This document shows positions 42,137 through 50,780 of a stretch of 51,998 bases of DNA, in pieces (the first letter of the stretch is position 1; the number at the start of each line of letters is the position of its first letter). The notes below the pieces were generated by a model. The model worked only from the letters and a program-made list of their open reading frames with translations. It did no database searches and was not told where the DNA came from. Source of the DNA: Sphingomonas hylomeconis (lineage in GTDB: Bacteria; Pseudomonadota; Alphaproteobacteria; Sphingomonadales; Sphingomonadaceae); NCBI RefSeq assembly GCF_025370105.1, contig NZ_JANQBK010000016.1, forward strand, positions 1 through 51,998, written 5' to 3'. A program made the position numbers and the translations under genes.

Positions 42137-43381
42137 ATGAACGCCCCCGACACGCTCACCCCCAACTCTTACCGGGCCCAGCCCGACGATCGCGGCCATT
42201 TCGGCGAGTTCGGCGGACGCTATGTCGCCGAGACGCTGATGCCGCTCGTGCTCGATCTCGACCGCGCCTATCGCGCGGCGAAGGAGGATCCGGCCTTCGC
42301 CGCACAGTTCGACGATCTGCTCGAACATTATGTCGGCCGTCCCAGCCCGCTCTATTACGCCGAGCGCCTGACCGAGGCACTGCGCGAAAGCGCGCCGGAT
42401 GGGAAAGGCGCACAAATCTGGTTCAAGCGCGACGAGCTCAATCACACCGGCGCGCACAAAATCAACAATTGCATCGGGCAGATCCTGCTCGCGATGCGCA
42501 TGGGCAAGACGCGGATCATCGCCGAGACCGGCGCGGGGCAGCACGGCGTCGCCACCGCGACGGTCTGCGCGCGCTTCGGCCTGCCCTGCGTGATCTATAT
42601 GGGCGCCAAGGATGTCGAGCGGCAGGCGCCCAACGTGTTCCGCATGAAATTGCTGGGGGCCGAAGTCCGCCCGGTGACGAGCGGCGCGCATACACTCAAG
42701 GACGCGATGAACGAGGCGATGCGCGACTGGGTCGCCAACGTCCACGACACCTTCTACATCATCGGCACCGCCGCCGGCCCGCATCCGTATCCCGAGCTGG
42801 TGCGCGATTTCCAGAGCGTGATCGGCACGGAAGCGCGCGCGCAGATGCTGTCGCGGATCAACCGCCTGCCCGACCTGCTGGTCGCGGCGATCGGTGGTGG
42901 CTCCAATGCGATCGGCCTGTTCCATCCGTTCCTCGACGATGCCGACGTGAAGATGCTCGGCGTGGAAGCGGCGGGCCATGGGCTCGACAAGGAACATGCC
43001 GCGTCGCTCGCCGGCGGCTCGCCGGGCATCCTGCACGGCAACAAGACGTACCTGCTGCAGGACGAGGACGGGCAGATCACCGAGGCGCATTCGATCTCGG
43101 CCGGGCTGGATTATCCGGGCATCGGGCCGGAGCATAGCTGGCTGCATTCGATCGGCCGCGTCGAATATACCAGCGCGACCGATGTCGAGGCGCTCGACGC
43201 GTTCCAGCTGCTGTGCCGCACCGAGGGCATCATTCCCGCGCTCGAACCGTCGCACGCGATCGCCGCCGTCGCCAAGCGCGCGCGCGAGATGGACCGCGAC
43301 CAGATCATCCTCGCCAATCTGTGCGGCCGGGGGGACAAGGATATCTTCACCGTCGCCGAAGCGCTGGGAGTGAAGATGTGA
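42137..43381 (+). CDS. trpB: tryptophan synthase beta chain
   Basis: The protein is 414 residues. The PLP lysine is in [10 protein letters not shown], the catalytic Glu in [10 protein letters not shown] and the phosphate-binding loop in [15 protein letters not shown]-type substitutions do not matter; the C-terminal LCGRGDKD is also conserved. It condenses indole and serine. ATG 42137 was preferred to GTG 42119. Its stop overlaps the next gene's start by one base (TGATG). Confidence 0.97.
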   Translation: MNAPDTLTPNSYRAQPDDRGHFGEFGGRYVAETLMPLVLDLDRAYRAAKEDPAFAAQFDDLLEHYVGRPSPLYYAERLTEALRESAPDGKGAQIWFKRDELNHTGAHKINNCIGQILLAMRMGKTRIIAETGAGQHGVATATVCARFGLPCVIYMGAKDVERQAPNVFRMKLLGAEVRPVTSGAHTLKDAMNEAMRDWVANVHDTFYIIGTAAGPHPYPELVRDFQSVIGTEARAQMLSRINRLPDLLVAAIGGGSNAIGLFHPFLDDADVKMLGVEAAGHGLDKEHAASLAGGSPGILHGNKTYLLQDEDGQITEAHSISAGLDYPGIGPEHSWLHSIGRVEYTSATDVEALDAFQLLCRTEGIIPALEPSHAIAAVAKRAREMDRDQIILANLCGRGDKDIFTVAEALGVKM

Positions 43382-43596
43382 TGACCGAGGGCAATCGCCC
43401 ACTGTGGGTCCGTTTTTTGATTTTCTTTGCCAGTTTTGCGTTAGCATATCTGGCTCTGGCCTGGCTTCGCGCGGTCGTCGCGCCCGATGCCACCTTCATG
43501 GCATTAAGTGTTCGCAGCCACATTGTCACCGCGGCTATTGGCGGTTTAGCGTTTGCCTCGCTCATGACACTTCATAAGCGAGCCAAGGCACAATGA
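43381..43596 (+). CDS. 71-residue two-span membrane protein between trpB and trpA
   Basis: The protein has two hydrophobic spans (FLIFFASFALAYLALAWLRA and HIVTAAIGGLAFASLMTL) with a short loop and a basic C-terminus (HKRAKAQ). Codon use is clearly less GC-rich than in trpB and trpA (GTTTAGCGTTTGCC, TTGATTTTCTTTGCC). It overlaps trpB by one base and trpA by four (ATGA), so it is fully embedded in the operon. No family was recognised. The base composition suggests a later arrival or weak selection. Confidence 0.75.
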   Translation: MTEGNRPLWVRFLIFFASFALAYLALAWLRAVVAPDATFMALSVRSHIVTAAIGGLAFASLMTLHKRAKAQ

Positions 43597-44396
43597 CCCG
43601 CCTCTCCGCAGCCTTCGCACAGGCGCATCCTGCGCTTGTCACCTTCGTCACAGCCGGCGATCCCACGCCCGGCGCTACGCCTGCGATCCTCGACGCGCTC
43701 GTCGCGGGCGGCGCGGACGTGATCGAGCTCGGAATGCCGTTCACCGATCCGATGGCCGATGGCCCGGCGATCCAGGCCGCCAACCTGCGCAGCCTCGCCG
43801 CCGGTACCAAGACGGCGGATATCCTGTCGATCGCCAAGGCGTTCCGCGCGCGCCACCCGGAAACCCCGCTCGTGCTGATGGGCTATGCCAATCCGATGAC
43901 GATCCGCGGCGCCGACTGGTTCGCTGCCGCCGCCCAGGATGCCGGTGTCGACGGCGTGATCTGCGTCGATATCCCGCCCGAGGAAGACGAGGAGCTCGGC
44001 CCCGCCCTGCGCGCCGCCGGGATCGATCTGATCCGCCTCGCCACGCCGACCACCGATGCGGCGCGCCTGCCGACGGTGCTCGATGGCGCCAGCGGCTTCG
44101 TCTATTATGTCTCGGTCGCCGGGATCACGGGGCTGCAACAGGCGGTGCAATCCTCGATCGAGGAGGCAGTCGCACGGCTTAAGGCAGCGACCGACATACC
44201 CGTCGCGGTCGGCTTCGGCATCCGCACGCCAGATCAGGCCGCCGCGGTCGCCAAGGTCGCCGATGGCGTGGTGGTCGGTTCGGCGATCGTCGATCTCGTC
44301 GCGCAGCACGGCGCCGATGCACCGGAGGCGGTGCGCGCCTATATTCAATCCCTCGCGAGCGCGATCCGCGCCGCCCGCATGGAAGAAGTCGCATGA
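43593..44396 (+). CDS. trpA: tryptophan synthase alpha chain
   Basis: The protein is 267 residues. The catalytic Glu and Asp are in [17 protein letters not shown], with the phosphate-binding loops [10 protein letters not shown] and VAVGFGI. It cleaves indole-3-glycerol phosphate and channels indole to TrpB. It starts inside the end of the small membrane gene and ends inside the start of accD (ATGA), so trpA and accD are coupled, a known alphaproteobacterial arrangement. Confidence 0.97.
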   Translation: MTRLSAAFAQAHPALVTFVTAGDPTPGATPAILDALVAGGADVIELGMPFTDPMADGPAIQAANLRSLAAGTKTADILSIAKAFRARHPETPLVLMGYANPMTIRGADWFAAAAQDAGVDGVICVDIPPEEDEELGPALRAAGIDLIRLATPTTDAARLPTVLDGASGFVYYVSVAGITGLQQAVQSSIEEAVARLKAATDIPVAVGFGIRTPDQAAAVAKVADGVVVGSAIVDLVAQHGADAPEAVRAYIQSLASAIRAARMEEVA

Positions 44397-45250
44397 GCTG
44401 GCTCACCAACGTCCGCAACGCTTTGGCCTATGTCGTGCCGGCGAAGAAAGAGACGCCCGACAATCTGTGGCACAAGTGCAAGGGCTGCGGTCAGATGGTG
44501 TTCCTCAAGGAACTGGAGGACAATCTCCACGTCTGCCCGCATTGCGAGCATCACGATCGCATCGGCCCGGTGAAGCGATTTGCCTATACGTTCGATCCCG
44601 GCAGCTATCAGATCATTCCGCTGCCCAAGGTGCCGGACGATCCGCTCAAATTCCGCGACACCAAGAAATATGCCGACCGGATAAAGGCCGCACGTGCCGC
44701 GACGTCCGAAGGCGACGCGCTGATCAATGCGCGCGGCACGATCGACGGGCACAAGGTGGTGGTCGGCGTGCAGGATTTCGCCTTCATGGGTGGCTCGATG
44801 GGCCTCGCCGTCGGCGAAGCGTTCATCCGCGGCGTCGAGAACGCGATTGAGGACAATTGCCCGTATGTGATCTTCACCGCGGCCGGCGGCGCGCGCATGC
44901 AGGAAGGCATTCTCAGCCTGATGCAGATGCCGCGCGCGACCGTGGCGATCGCCATGCTGCACGATGCGGGCCTGCCCTATATCGTCGTGCTGACCGATCC
45001 GACCACGGGCGGCGTGACGGCGAGCTATGCGATGCTCGGCGACGTGCAGATCGCCGAGCCGGGCGCGCTGATCGGCTTTGCCGGCCAGCGCGTGATCGAA
45101 CAGACGATCCGCGAGAAGCTGCCCGAGGGATTCCAGCGCGCCGAATATCTGCTCGAGCACGGGATGATCGACATGGTGACGCACCGCAAGGAACTGCGCG
45201 CGACGCTGGCCAAGGTGGTCGACTATCTGAGCGTGAAGCAGGCGGCGTGA
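44393..45250 (+). CDS. accD: acetyl-CoA carboxylase carboxyltransferase subunit beta
   Basis: The protein is 285 residues. The N-terminal zinc ribbon has Cys29, Cys32, Cys48 and Cys51 ([15 protein letters not shown]). The crotonase-fold transferase domain includes [27 protein letters not shown] [13 protein letters not shown] and [17 protein letters not shown]. It pairs with AccA. In related genomes folC follows directly; here a DUF559 cassette intervenes. Confidence 0.97.
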   Translation: MSWLTNVRNALAYVVPAKKETPDNLWHKCKGCGQMVFLKELEDNLHVCPHCEHHDRIGPVKRFAYTFDPGSYQIIPLPKVPDDPLKFRDTKKYADRIKAARAATSEGDALINARGTIDGHKVVVGVQDFAFMGGSMGLAVGEAFIRGVENAIEDNCPYVIFTAAGGARMQEGILSLMQMPRATVAIAMLHDAGLPYIVVLTDPTTGGVTASYAMLGDVQIAEPGALIGFAGQRVIEQTIREKLPEGFQRAEYLLEHGMIDMVTHRKELRATLAKVVDYLSVKQAA

Positions 45251-45257
45251 GCTGAAG

Positions 45258-45293
45258 GCTCCCCTCCCGCTTGCGGGAGGGGTTGGGGGAGGG
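45258..45293 (+). repeat. left 36-bp inverted repeat of the DUF559 cassette
   Basis: This G-rich, internally palindromic block (CTCCCGCTTGCGGGAG core) matches the reverse complement of 45628-45663 at 35 of 36 positions. It sits directly after accD and before the DUF559 ATG, partly replacing the ribosome-binding site (GGGGGAGGG is 1 base before the ATG). Confidence 0.85.
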
Positions 45294-45294
45294 A

Positions 45295-45666
45295 ATGGAG
45301 CAAAGGACCCGAGCCCGGGCGTCGCGGGCAAAACCGACTGACGCCGAAGTGGCGATGTGGCGTGCGTTGAGCGGCCGGAAGGTCGCCGGCGTTCGCTTCA
45401 ACCGGCAAGTGCCGATCGGGTCATTCATCTGCGACTTCGTGTCGCGCGGTGCTGGGCTGATCATCGAGGTCGATGGCGGTCAGCATGCGGCGAGCACTGC
45501 GGCGGACGCCGCACGGACGCGATATCTCGAAATGGAAGGATATCACGTTATCCGCTTCTGGAATCATGACGTGCTCGGCAATCTCGACGGCGTTGTGCGC
45601 GACATCGAGCGCGCGCTTGCCGCACTGCCCTCCCCCAACCCCTCCCGCCAGCGGGAGGGGAGCTGA
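45295..45666 (+). CDS. DUF559 domain (Vsr/PD-(D/E)xK-like) endonuclease-like protein
   Basis: The protein is 123 residues from ATG 45295. It carries the DUF559 core: PTDAEVAMWRALSGRKVAG, VRFNRQVPIGSFICDFV and LIIEVDGGQH, then RYLEMEGYHVIRFWNHDVL. The Asp in CDF and Glu-Val-Asp-Gly fit the PD-(D/E)xK nuclease-like fold, so a nickase role like Vsr is possible but untested. The last 11 residues are encoded by the right inverted repeat, so that repeat supplies both the stop and the protein end. Its stop overlaps the folC start (TGATG). Confidence 0.9.
   Translation: MEQRTRARASRAKPTDAEVAMWRALSGRKVAGVRFNRQVPIGSFICDFVSRGAGLIIEVDGGQHAASTAADAARTRYLEMEGYHVIRFWNHDVLGNLDGVVRDIERALAALPSPNPSRQREGS
45628..45663 (-). 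repeat. right 36-bp inverted repeat of the DUF559 cassette
   Basis: Inverted copy of 45258-45293 with one mismatch. It codes the C-terminal SPNPSRQREG of the DUF559 protein and ends 3 bases before the folC ATG. Confidence 0.85.
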
Positions 45667-46970
45667 TGGATCACGCGCACTCCACGAATCCGCAGGTCCA
45701 GCACCAGCTGGACCGCCTCTGGGCGCTCTCGCCCGGCGCGGACATTCTCGGCCTGGAGCGGATCACGCAGCTGCTCGCGCGCCTCGGCGACCCGCAGCAT
45801 CGTCTGCCACCGGTGTTCCACGTCGCCGGCACCAACGGCAAGGGCTCGACCTGCGCCTTCCTGCGCGCCGCGATCGAGGCCGCGGGATACACCGCGCATG
45901 TCTATACCAGCCCGCACCTCGTCCGCTTCAACGAGCGCATCCGTGTCGCCGGCACGCTGATCGACGACGCGACGCTAGCTACATTGCTCGAGGAAGTGCT
46001 GAATGTCGCCGACGGGATCGGCGCGAGCTTCTTCGAGGTCACCACCGCAGTCGCCTTTCTCGCCTTCAGCCGCACGGCGGCCGATGCCTGCATCATCGAA
46101 GTCGGGCTCGGCGGGCGGCTCGATGCGACCAATGTCGTGACCCCGGTCGTCACCGGCATCGCGCAGCTCGGCATCGATCACCAGAGCTTCCTCGGCGACA
46201 CGCTGTTGCAGATCGCCGGGGAGAAGGCGGGCATCGCCAAATCCGGCGTGCCGCTGGTGACGATGGATTACCCCCGCCCGATCCGCGAACGCATCGCGCT
46301 GATCGCCCGGCAGGCGGGCGCGCCGGTGCTCGCGCGGGGCTCGGCCTGGACCAGCGAAACCGCGCGCAACACGCTGAAATACAGCGATATCGGCTTCACG
46401 CTCGTTACCCATCGGCCACGCCTGGTCGGGACGCATCAATCGCGCAACCTGGCGCTGGCCATCGCGATGCTGCGCCATCAGGGGGCGCTGACCATCCCCG
46501 AAGCGGCGCTGCGCGCGGCGGCCGACTGGGCACACTGGCCCGCGCGGATGCAGCGGCTCGGTGCCGGCCCGTTGCTTGCGCGCCTGCCGGCGGGCAGCGA
46601 GATCTGGCTCGATGGCGCGCACAATCCCGACGCCGCCAAGCCGCTCGCGCGCGCCCTGAGCCGTATCGCGCAAGGGCGGCCCGTGACGCTGATCACTGGC
46701 ATGCTCGCCAACAAGGACGCGCCCGGCGTGCTGCACGCGCTGGCCCCGCATCTGGCGCGCGTGATCGCCGTTCCCGTCCCCGGCCATGCGCACCACGCGC
46801 CCGAGACGCTCGCCAGGCTGGCGGAGACGTTCGATCTGGCCGCGCAGACCGCCGCGTCCTTCGATGCCGCGATCGACCTGCTGGGCCCGGACCCGCAGCT
46901 CGTGCTGATCGCCGGCACGCTGTACCTCGCCGGCGAAGTGCTCGCCGCCAACGACGAGCCGCCGACCTGA
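45666..46970 (+). CDS. folC: bifunctional dihydrofolate synthase/folylpolyglutamate synthase
   Basis: The protein is 434 residues. It carries the ATP-binding P-loop VAGTNGKGSTCAF, HVYTSPHLVRFNERI, the Mur-ligase-like VGLGGRLDATN with the catalytic Glu just before it, LGIDHQSFLG and WLDGAHNPDAA. It adds glutamate to folates. Its start shares one base with the DUF559 stop; without the cassette it would follow accD directly. Confidence 0.96.
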   Translation: MDHAHSTNPQVQHQLDRLWALSPGADILGLERITQLLARLGDPQHRLPPVFHVAGTNGKGSTCAFLRAAIEAAGYTAHVYTSPHLVRFNERIRVAGTLIDDATLATLLEEVLNVADGIGASFFEVTTAVAFLAFSRTAADACIIEVGLGGRLDATNVVTPVVTGIAQLGIDHQSFLGDTLLQIAGEKAGIAKSGVPLVTMDYPRPIRERIALIARQAGAPVLARGSAWTSETARNTLKYSDIGFTLVTHRPRLVGTHQSRNLALAIAMLRHQGALTIPEAALRAAADWAHWPARMQRLGAGPLLARLPAGSEIWLDGAHNPDAAKPLARALSRIAQGRPVTLITGMLANKDAPGVLHALAPHLARVIAVPVPGHAHHAPETLARLAETFDLAAQTAASFDAAIDLLGPDPQLVLIAGTLYLAGEVLAANDEPPT

Positions 46971-47040
46971 CCCCTTATTGCTATTGACTTGCAATAACCA
47001 ACCGAGCAGCTTGTCGGCGACCGCAGCGGAGTCGTCGATC

Positions 47041-47499
47041 ATGACCAATGCCCCACATCATTTCGCCCTCAATGGGGTCGCCTCAAGCACCGCCGCGGCG
47101 CTGCCGCACGCACTGCCGGCGTGCCGCAACGCGCATATCGCGCTGTTCGCGATCCGCCGGATGGGTGCTGGCGGCCTGGCCGACGCGCATGTCGCGCATG
47201 CGTTCGTCGGTGGCTTCGGCGAGGGTTTCCGCCGTCCGTTGATTCTCATACGCGTGTTCATGGCCGAACTGGCCGAAACCGCGACGCTGCCAATCGCGAT
47301 CGCGCCGTGCTGCTGCGCGCGGATGACCCCGGCGGAGCAGGCGCTGCTCACCGTGCTCGCACGGGCAGAGACGGCGCCCGATTCCGCCCGACTGCTGCTG
47401 GCGGATCTGCTCGGCAGCCGGCGCGTCGACGGCGTGCTGGCGAGCGCCTGCGCGGTGTCGCAGGCGTTCGCCGATGCCGGGCGGCCGATTGCGGGGTGA
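47041..47499 (+). CDS. Cys-containing helical protein of unknown function (possibly DUF6628)
   Basis: The protein is 152 residues from ATG 47041; an upstream in-frame ATG at 46978 gives an unlikely N-terminus. It has AHIALFAIRRMGAGGLADAH, FGEGFRRPLILIRVFMAEL and IAPCCCARMTPAEQALL, with three consecutive cysteines. Comparable proteins seem limited to sphingomonads; from memory they are called DUF6628. The CCC motif could bind a metal, but there is no evidence. The gene ends before a 12-bp hairpin. Confidence 0.65.
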   Translation: MTNAPHHFALNGVASSTAAALPHALPACRNAHIALFAIRRMGAGGLADAHVAHAFVGGFGEGFRRPLILIRVFMAELAETATLPIAIAPCCCARMTPAEQALLTVLARAETAPDSARLLLADLLGSRRVDGVLASACAVSQAFADAGRPIAG

Positions 47500-47510
47500 T
47501 CATCGGCCCA

Positions 47511-47540
47511 GCCCTTCCCCGGTGAACGCCGGGGAAGGGC
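47511..47540. terminator. hairpin between convergent genes
   Basis: A perfect 12-bp stem GCCCTTCCCCGG (47511-47522) pairs with 47529-47540 around a 6-base loop, between the unknown gene and the AmpG-like gene. No T-run. Confidence 0.65.
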
Positions 47541-47556
47541 AATAGCGGGTATCGGT

Positions 47557-48894
47557 TCAGTCGGCAGGTTCTGCCCGCACATCCCCCTCGCCGGCCGTTC
47601 CCGCATCGCCGATCGAGCGATCGACCAGCCCGCTGCGCATCATCCACCAGAACAGCAGCACGCCCGGTATCGCGAGCGCCGTCGTCAGCATGTAGAAATT
47701 GACATAGCCGAACGCCTCGACCAGCCCGCCCGCCGTCGTGCCGGTCACGAACCGCCCGACGATGCTCGATGCGGCGGAGATCAGGGCATATTGCGCCGCG
47801 GTGAAGCGCAGGTCCGTTAACGCTGCGAAATAGGCCACCACGACCACGCCGCCAAAGCCGCTGGCGAAATTCTCGAACCCGATCGCGCCGGCCATGCCGA
47901 TATTGGAATGGCCTGCCGCGGCCAGACCGGCGAAGCTGAGGTTCGATACCGCCATCAGCACCAGCGCGAGCAGCACCGAGCGCTTCATCCCCATCTTGGC
48001 ATAGAGCGCGCCGCCGACGAAGATGCCGACCAGATAGGCGAGGAAGCCGATCCACACGTCGTAAAAGGCGATCTCGTCATTGGTGAATTTCAGATCCTCG
48101 AACAGCAGCCGCAGCGTGAGGTTGGCGAGCGTGTCGCCGATCTTGTGGATCAGGATGAACGCCAGCACGATCAGCGCGCCCTCGCGCGCGAAGAACTGCA
48201 CGAACGGCCCCCAGATCGAGCGGAAGAAAGCCGCCGGCCCGGTACGCCCGTCGCCGGGATCGCGATGACGCTCGGGTTCGCCGACGATCAGCGCGGCGAT
48301 CATTGCGGGGAGCGCAAACAGCGCGCAGACCAGATAGGCCAGTTCCCATCCGCCGCGCGCCGCGATCACCAGCGCCAGGGCGCCGGCGCCGGCCGAGCCG
48401 ATCCGCCAGCCATATTGCGACATGCCCGAGCCCACGCCCAGTTGCCGCGGCTCGAGGATTTCGATCCGATAGGCGTCGATGACGATATCGAACGTCGCGC
48501 CGGCCGCGCCCACCAGGATCGCGGCGATCGCCGTCGCCATGATGTCCGCCTGGGGATCGATCAGCGCGAGATTGGCCACCGCCGCCATCACCAGCGCGCC
48601 GGCGACGATCATCCACGACACGCGCTGCCCCAGCCGCCCGATCAACGGCAGCCGCACCCCGTCCACCGCCCAGGCCCACAGCCATTTCAGATTGTACACG
48701 AGGAAGGCCAGGCTGAACGCGGTGACGGTCTTCTTGTCGATGCCGCCCTGCGCCAGCCGCGTGGTCAGCGTCGCGCCGATCATCGCATAGGGAAAGCCCG
48801 AGGAGATACCGAGCGCCAGCGCGGCAAGCGGGGCCTTTTCGACATAGGGCTTCAAGCCGTCCCACCAAGTCGCGCCTGAAGTCGTATCGGTCAT
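47557..48894 (-). CDS. AmpG-like muropeptide MFS permease
   Basis: The protein is 445 residues with about twelve to fourteen membrane spans. It begins ALALGISSGFPYAMIGATLT and has KWLWAWAVDGVRLPLIGRLG, FDIVIDAYRIEIL and LTDLRFTAAQYALISA, all AmpG-family marks. AmpG imports anhydro-muropeptides for cell-wall recycling. ATG 48894 has GGGGAG about 10 bases upstream. The ~20 C-terminal residues are polar and acidic. Confidence 0.88.
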   Translation of the reverse strand: MTDTTSGATWWDGLKPYVEKAPLAALALGISSGFPYAMIGATLTTRLAQGGIDKKTVTAFSLAFLVYNLKWLWAWAVDGVRLPLIGRLGQRVSWMIVAGALVMAAVANLALIDPQADIMATAIAAILVGAAGATFDIVIDAYRIEILEPRQLGVGSGMSQYGWRIGSAGAGALALVIAARGGWELAYLVCALFALPAMIAALIVGEPERHRDPGDGRTGPAAFFRSIWGPFVQFFAREGALIVLAFILIHKIGDTLANLTLRLLFEDLKFTNDEIAFYDVWIGFLAYLVGIFVGGALYAKMGMKRSVLLALVLMAVSNLSFAGLAAAGHSNIGMAGAIGFENFASGFGGVVVVAYFAALTDLRFTAAQYALISAASSIVGRFVTGTTAGGLVEAFGYVNFYMLTTALAIPGVLLFWWMMRSGLVDRSIGDAGTAGEGDVRAEPAD

Positions 48895-48958
48895 TCGTGT
48901 CTTGCTCCCCGGCATCAAGGCGCAGAGACTAGCGGCAAAACTGGTGAGAGGAAGCGTC

Positions 48959-50092
48959 ATGAACGCACCCGAGAGGATCATGCGCCCTACCGAGGGCCAG
49001 ATGGCGCTCGCGCGGCAGCTAGCCGATGGCGGCCGACGCGACACTGCCGGTGTCTCGCATATCGATGCCGCCGCCTATACCTCGCCCGCGCGCCATGACG
49101 CGGAACAGGAACGGATCTTCGCCAAAGTGCCGTTGGTGATCGCGCCCTCCGCGCTGCTGCCCAAGCGCAACATGGCGGTGCCGCATGACGGTTTCGGCAA
49201 GCCGCTACTCATCGCGCGCGACAAGGACGGCAATGCGCAGGTGTTCCTCAACGTCTGCCAGCATCGCGGCACGCGGCTGGTCGAGGGCAGCGAGGCGGTC
49301 TGCGCGTCGCGGCTGATCTGCCCCTATCACGCCTGGAGCTACACGCTCGACGGACAGCTCGCCGCCCTGCCCCGGCCGGACAGCTTTCCCGGGCTCGACA
49401 AGGCGCAGTTCGCGCTCAAGCGACTGGCGACGCACGAAGCGGGCGGGCTGATCTGGTTCTCGTTCGACGATTCCGCCGATTTCGCGGACGCGGCCGCGCT
49501 GGGGCAGGATTTCGCCGCGTTCGATCTCGCCGGCCAGCACCTGTTCCGCCGCCGCACGCACGACGTGGCGGCGAACTGGAAGCTGATCATGGATGCGTTC
49601 CTGGAAAGCTACCATGTGCAGCGGCTGCACGCGACTACGATCGGCCCGTTCTTCAAGGATGGCGTGGCCAGCGGCGATACGGTCGGCCCGCACCAGCGTT
49701 CGGCGGTCGGGCGTGCGGCGGCCCTGTCGGATGCCGATGACTGGCCATCGCTGCGCGCGGCGATCACCTATACCTATCAGATGTTTCCCGGCACGATATT
49801 GATCGTCAGCCCCGATTACATGAACCTGATGACGCTGATGCCGCAGAGCGAGGGCCGCGTGCTGGTCGAGGATTTCATGCTGATCCCGGAAGCGCCGCAG
49901 AGTGACAAGGCGCTCGCCCATTGGGAAAAAAGCTGGAAATTGCTCGATGGCGGCGTGTTCGGCGCAGAGGATTTCCGCGCCGCGGCGCTCGGGCAGCAGG
50001 GGCTGGCGTCAGGCGCGCTCGACCGGCTGACACTCGGCACGCTGGAAAGCGGCATGCGGCGGTTCCACGACGAGGTCGAGGCGCGGCTGTAA
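48959..50092 (+). CDS. Rieske [2Fe-2S] aromatic ring-hydroxylating oxygenase alpha subunit
   Basis: The protein is 377 residues. The Rieske centre is Cys100-x-His102 and Cys121-x2-His124 (NVCQHRG, CPYHAW). The catalytic domain has the mononuclear iron ligands in DAFLESYHVQRLH (Asp212, His219, His224). It hydroxylates or demethylates an aromatic or quaternary amine substrate that cannot be told from sequence. No beta subunit, ferredoxin or reductase gene adjoins it. The start has GAGAGGAAG upstream and is divergent from the AmpG-like gene. Confidence 0.9.
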   Translation: MNAPERIMRPTEGQMALARQLADGGRRDTAGVSHIDAAAYTSPARHDAEQERIFAKVPLVIAPSALLPKRNMAVPHDGFGKPLLIARDKDGNAQVFLNVCQHRGTRLVEGSEAVCASRLICPYHAWSYTLDGQLAALPRPDSFPGLDKAQFALKRLATHEAGGLIWFSFDDSADFADAAALGQDFAAFDLAGQHLFRRRTHDVAANWKLIMDAFLESYHVQRLHATTIGPFFKDGVASGDTVGPHQRSAVGRAAALSDADDWPSLRAAITYTYQMFPGTILIVSPDYMNLMTLMPQSEGRVLVEDFMLIPEAPQSDKALAHWEKSWKLLDGGVFGAEDFRAAALGQQGLASGALDRLTLGTLESGMRRFHDEVEARL

Positions 50093-50094
50093 GT

Positions 50095-50206
50095 CCTTCT
50101 CCCTTTGGGAGAAGGTGGCGCGCAGCGCTGGATGAAGGCGACGGGCCCGAGTCGGTCGCCCTCACCCTTCCGCGCTACGCGCTCCCTCCCTCTCCCGATG
50201 GGAGAG
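50095..50206. repeat. intergenic repeat with two hairpins
   Basis: CCTTCTCCC-TTT-GGGAGAAGG at 50095-50115 and CTCTCCC-GAT-GGGAGAG at 50190-50206 bracket a GC-rich, repeat-like stretch between the convergent Rieske and receiver genes. It has the look of a dispersed intergenic element common in proteobacteria, and the hairpins may end both transcripts. Confidence 0.7.
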
Positions 50207-50211
50207 TAAAT

Positions 50212-50640
50212 TCACGCCGTCTCGAACAGATTGAACCCGCTTGGCAGACGCTTCGGCGGCTTGCCGTCCAGCATGCTCTCCACCGCCGCGATCGCGCCCA
50301 GCAGGCTCTTCTGCGCATAAGGCTTGGACAGGCAGCCGACCGCCACTTCGCTCGCCCCGATCGGGCATTCGCCGGTCACGAAGATCACCGGGATGCCCAC
50401 GCCGCGCGCCACGCGCGCGACATCCAATCCGCTGCCGTCCGCCAGATTGACGTCGACCAGCAGCAGATCGATCTCTTCCTCGCCTTCGATCGCCGCCATG
50501 GCATGCGCCACCCGGTCGACCGTGGCGACAATCTCGAACGCTTCGTCGCGCAGGAAATGCTCGGTATCGAACGCCACAAGGGGCTCGTCCTCGACGATCA
50601 AGAGCCGAACGATCCGCCGTGTCTTCTTGCCGAACAGCAT
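50212..50640 (-). CDS. stand-alone response regulator receiver protein
   Basis: The protein is 142 residues from ATG 50640; a GTG at 50676 is possible. It is a single CheY-like receiver domain: acidic pair Glu17-Asp18 (IVEDEP), phosphoacceptor Asp63 (LLVDVNLADGSG), Thr in FVTGE and Lys in LSKPY. There is no output domain. In sphingomonads such receivers act in stress or cell-cycle phosphorelays, but no kinase is adjacent. It is divergent from the pseudouridine synthase gene. Confidence 0.88.
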   Translation of the reverse strand: MLFGKKTRRIVRLLIVEDEPLVAFDTEHFLRDEAFEIVATVDRVAHAMAAIEGEEEIDLLLVDVNLADGSGLDVARVARGVGIPVIFVTGECPIGASEVAVGCLSKPYAQKSLLGAIAAVESMLDGKPPKRLPSGFNLFETA

Positions 50641-50780
50641 CGTGGAAAACCAGCCTTTGCCCTTGGGCCGAGGCACACGCCCCCGACCTCGTTACGCCCG
50701 TGATCCTTCTAACGCGCGCGCCCCGGCTTGGTCGCAACATTTTTTGCGCTCGACACGCATTTGCCTGTATCAGCGCATCC

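Noticed and set aside
42014..43447. 477-residue open frame opposite trpB
   Set aside because: Shadow of trpB; no recognisable protein features.
45249..45666. GAGCTGA at both edges of the DUF559 cassette as proof of transposition
   Set aside because: The right copy overlaps the inverted repeat itself and includes the stop/start codons, so chance cannot be excluded; kept only as a hint.
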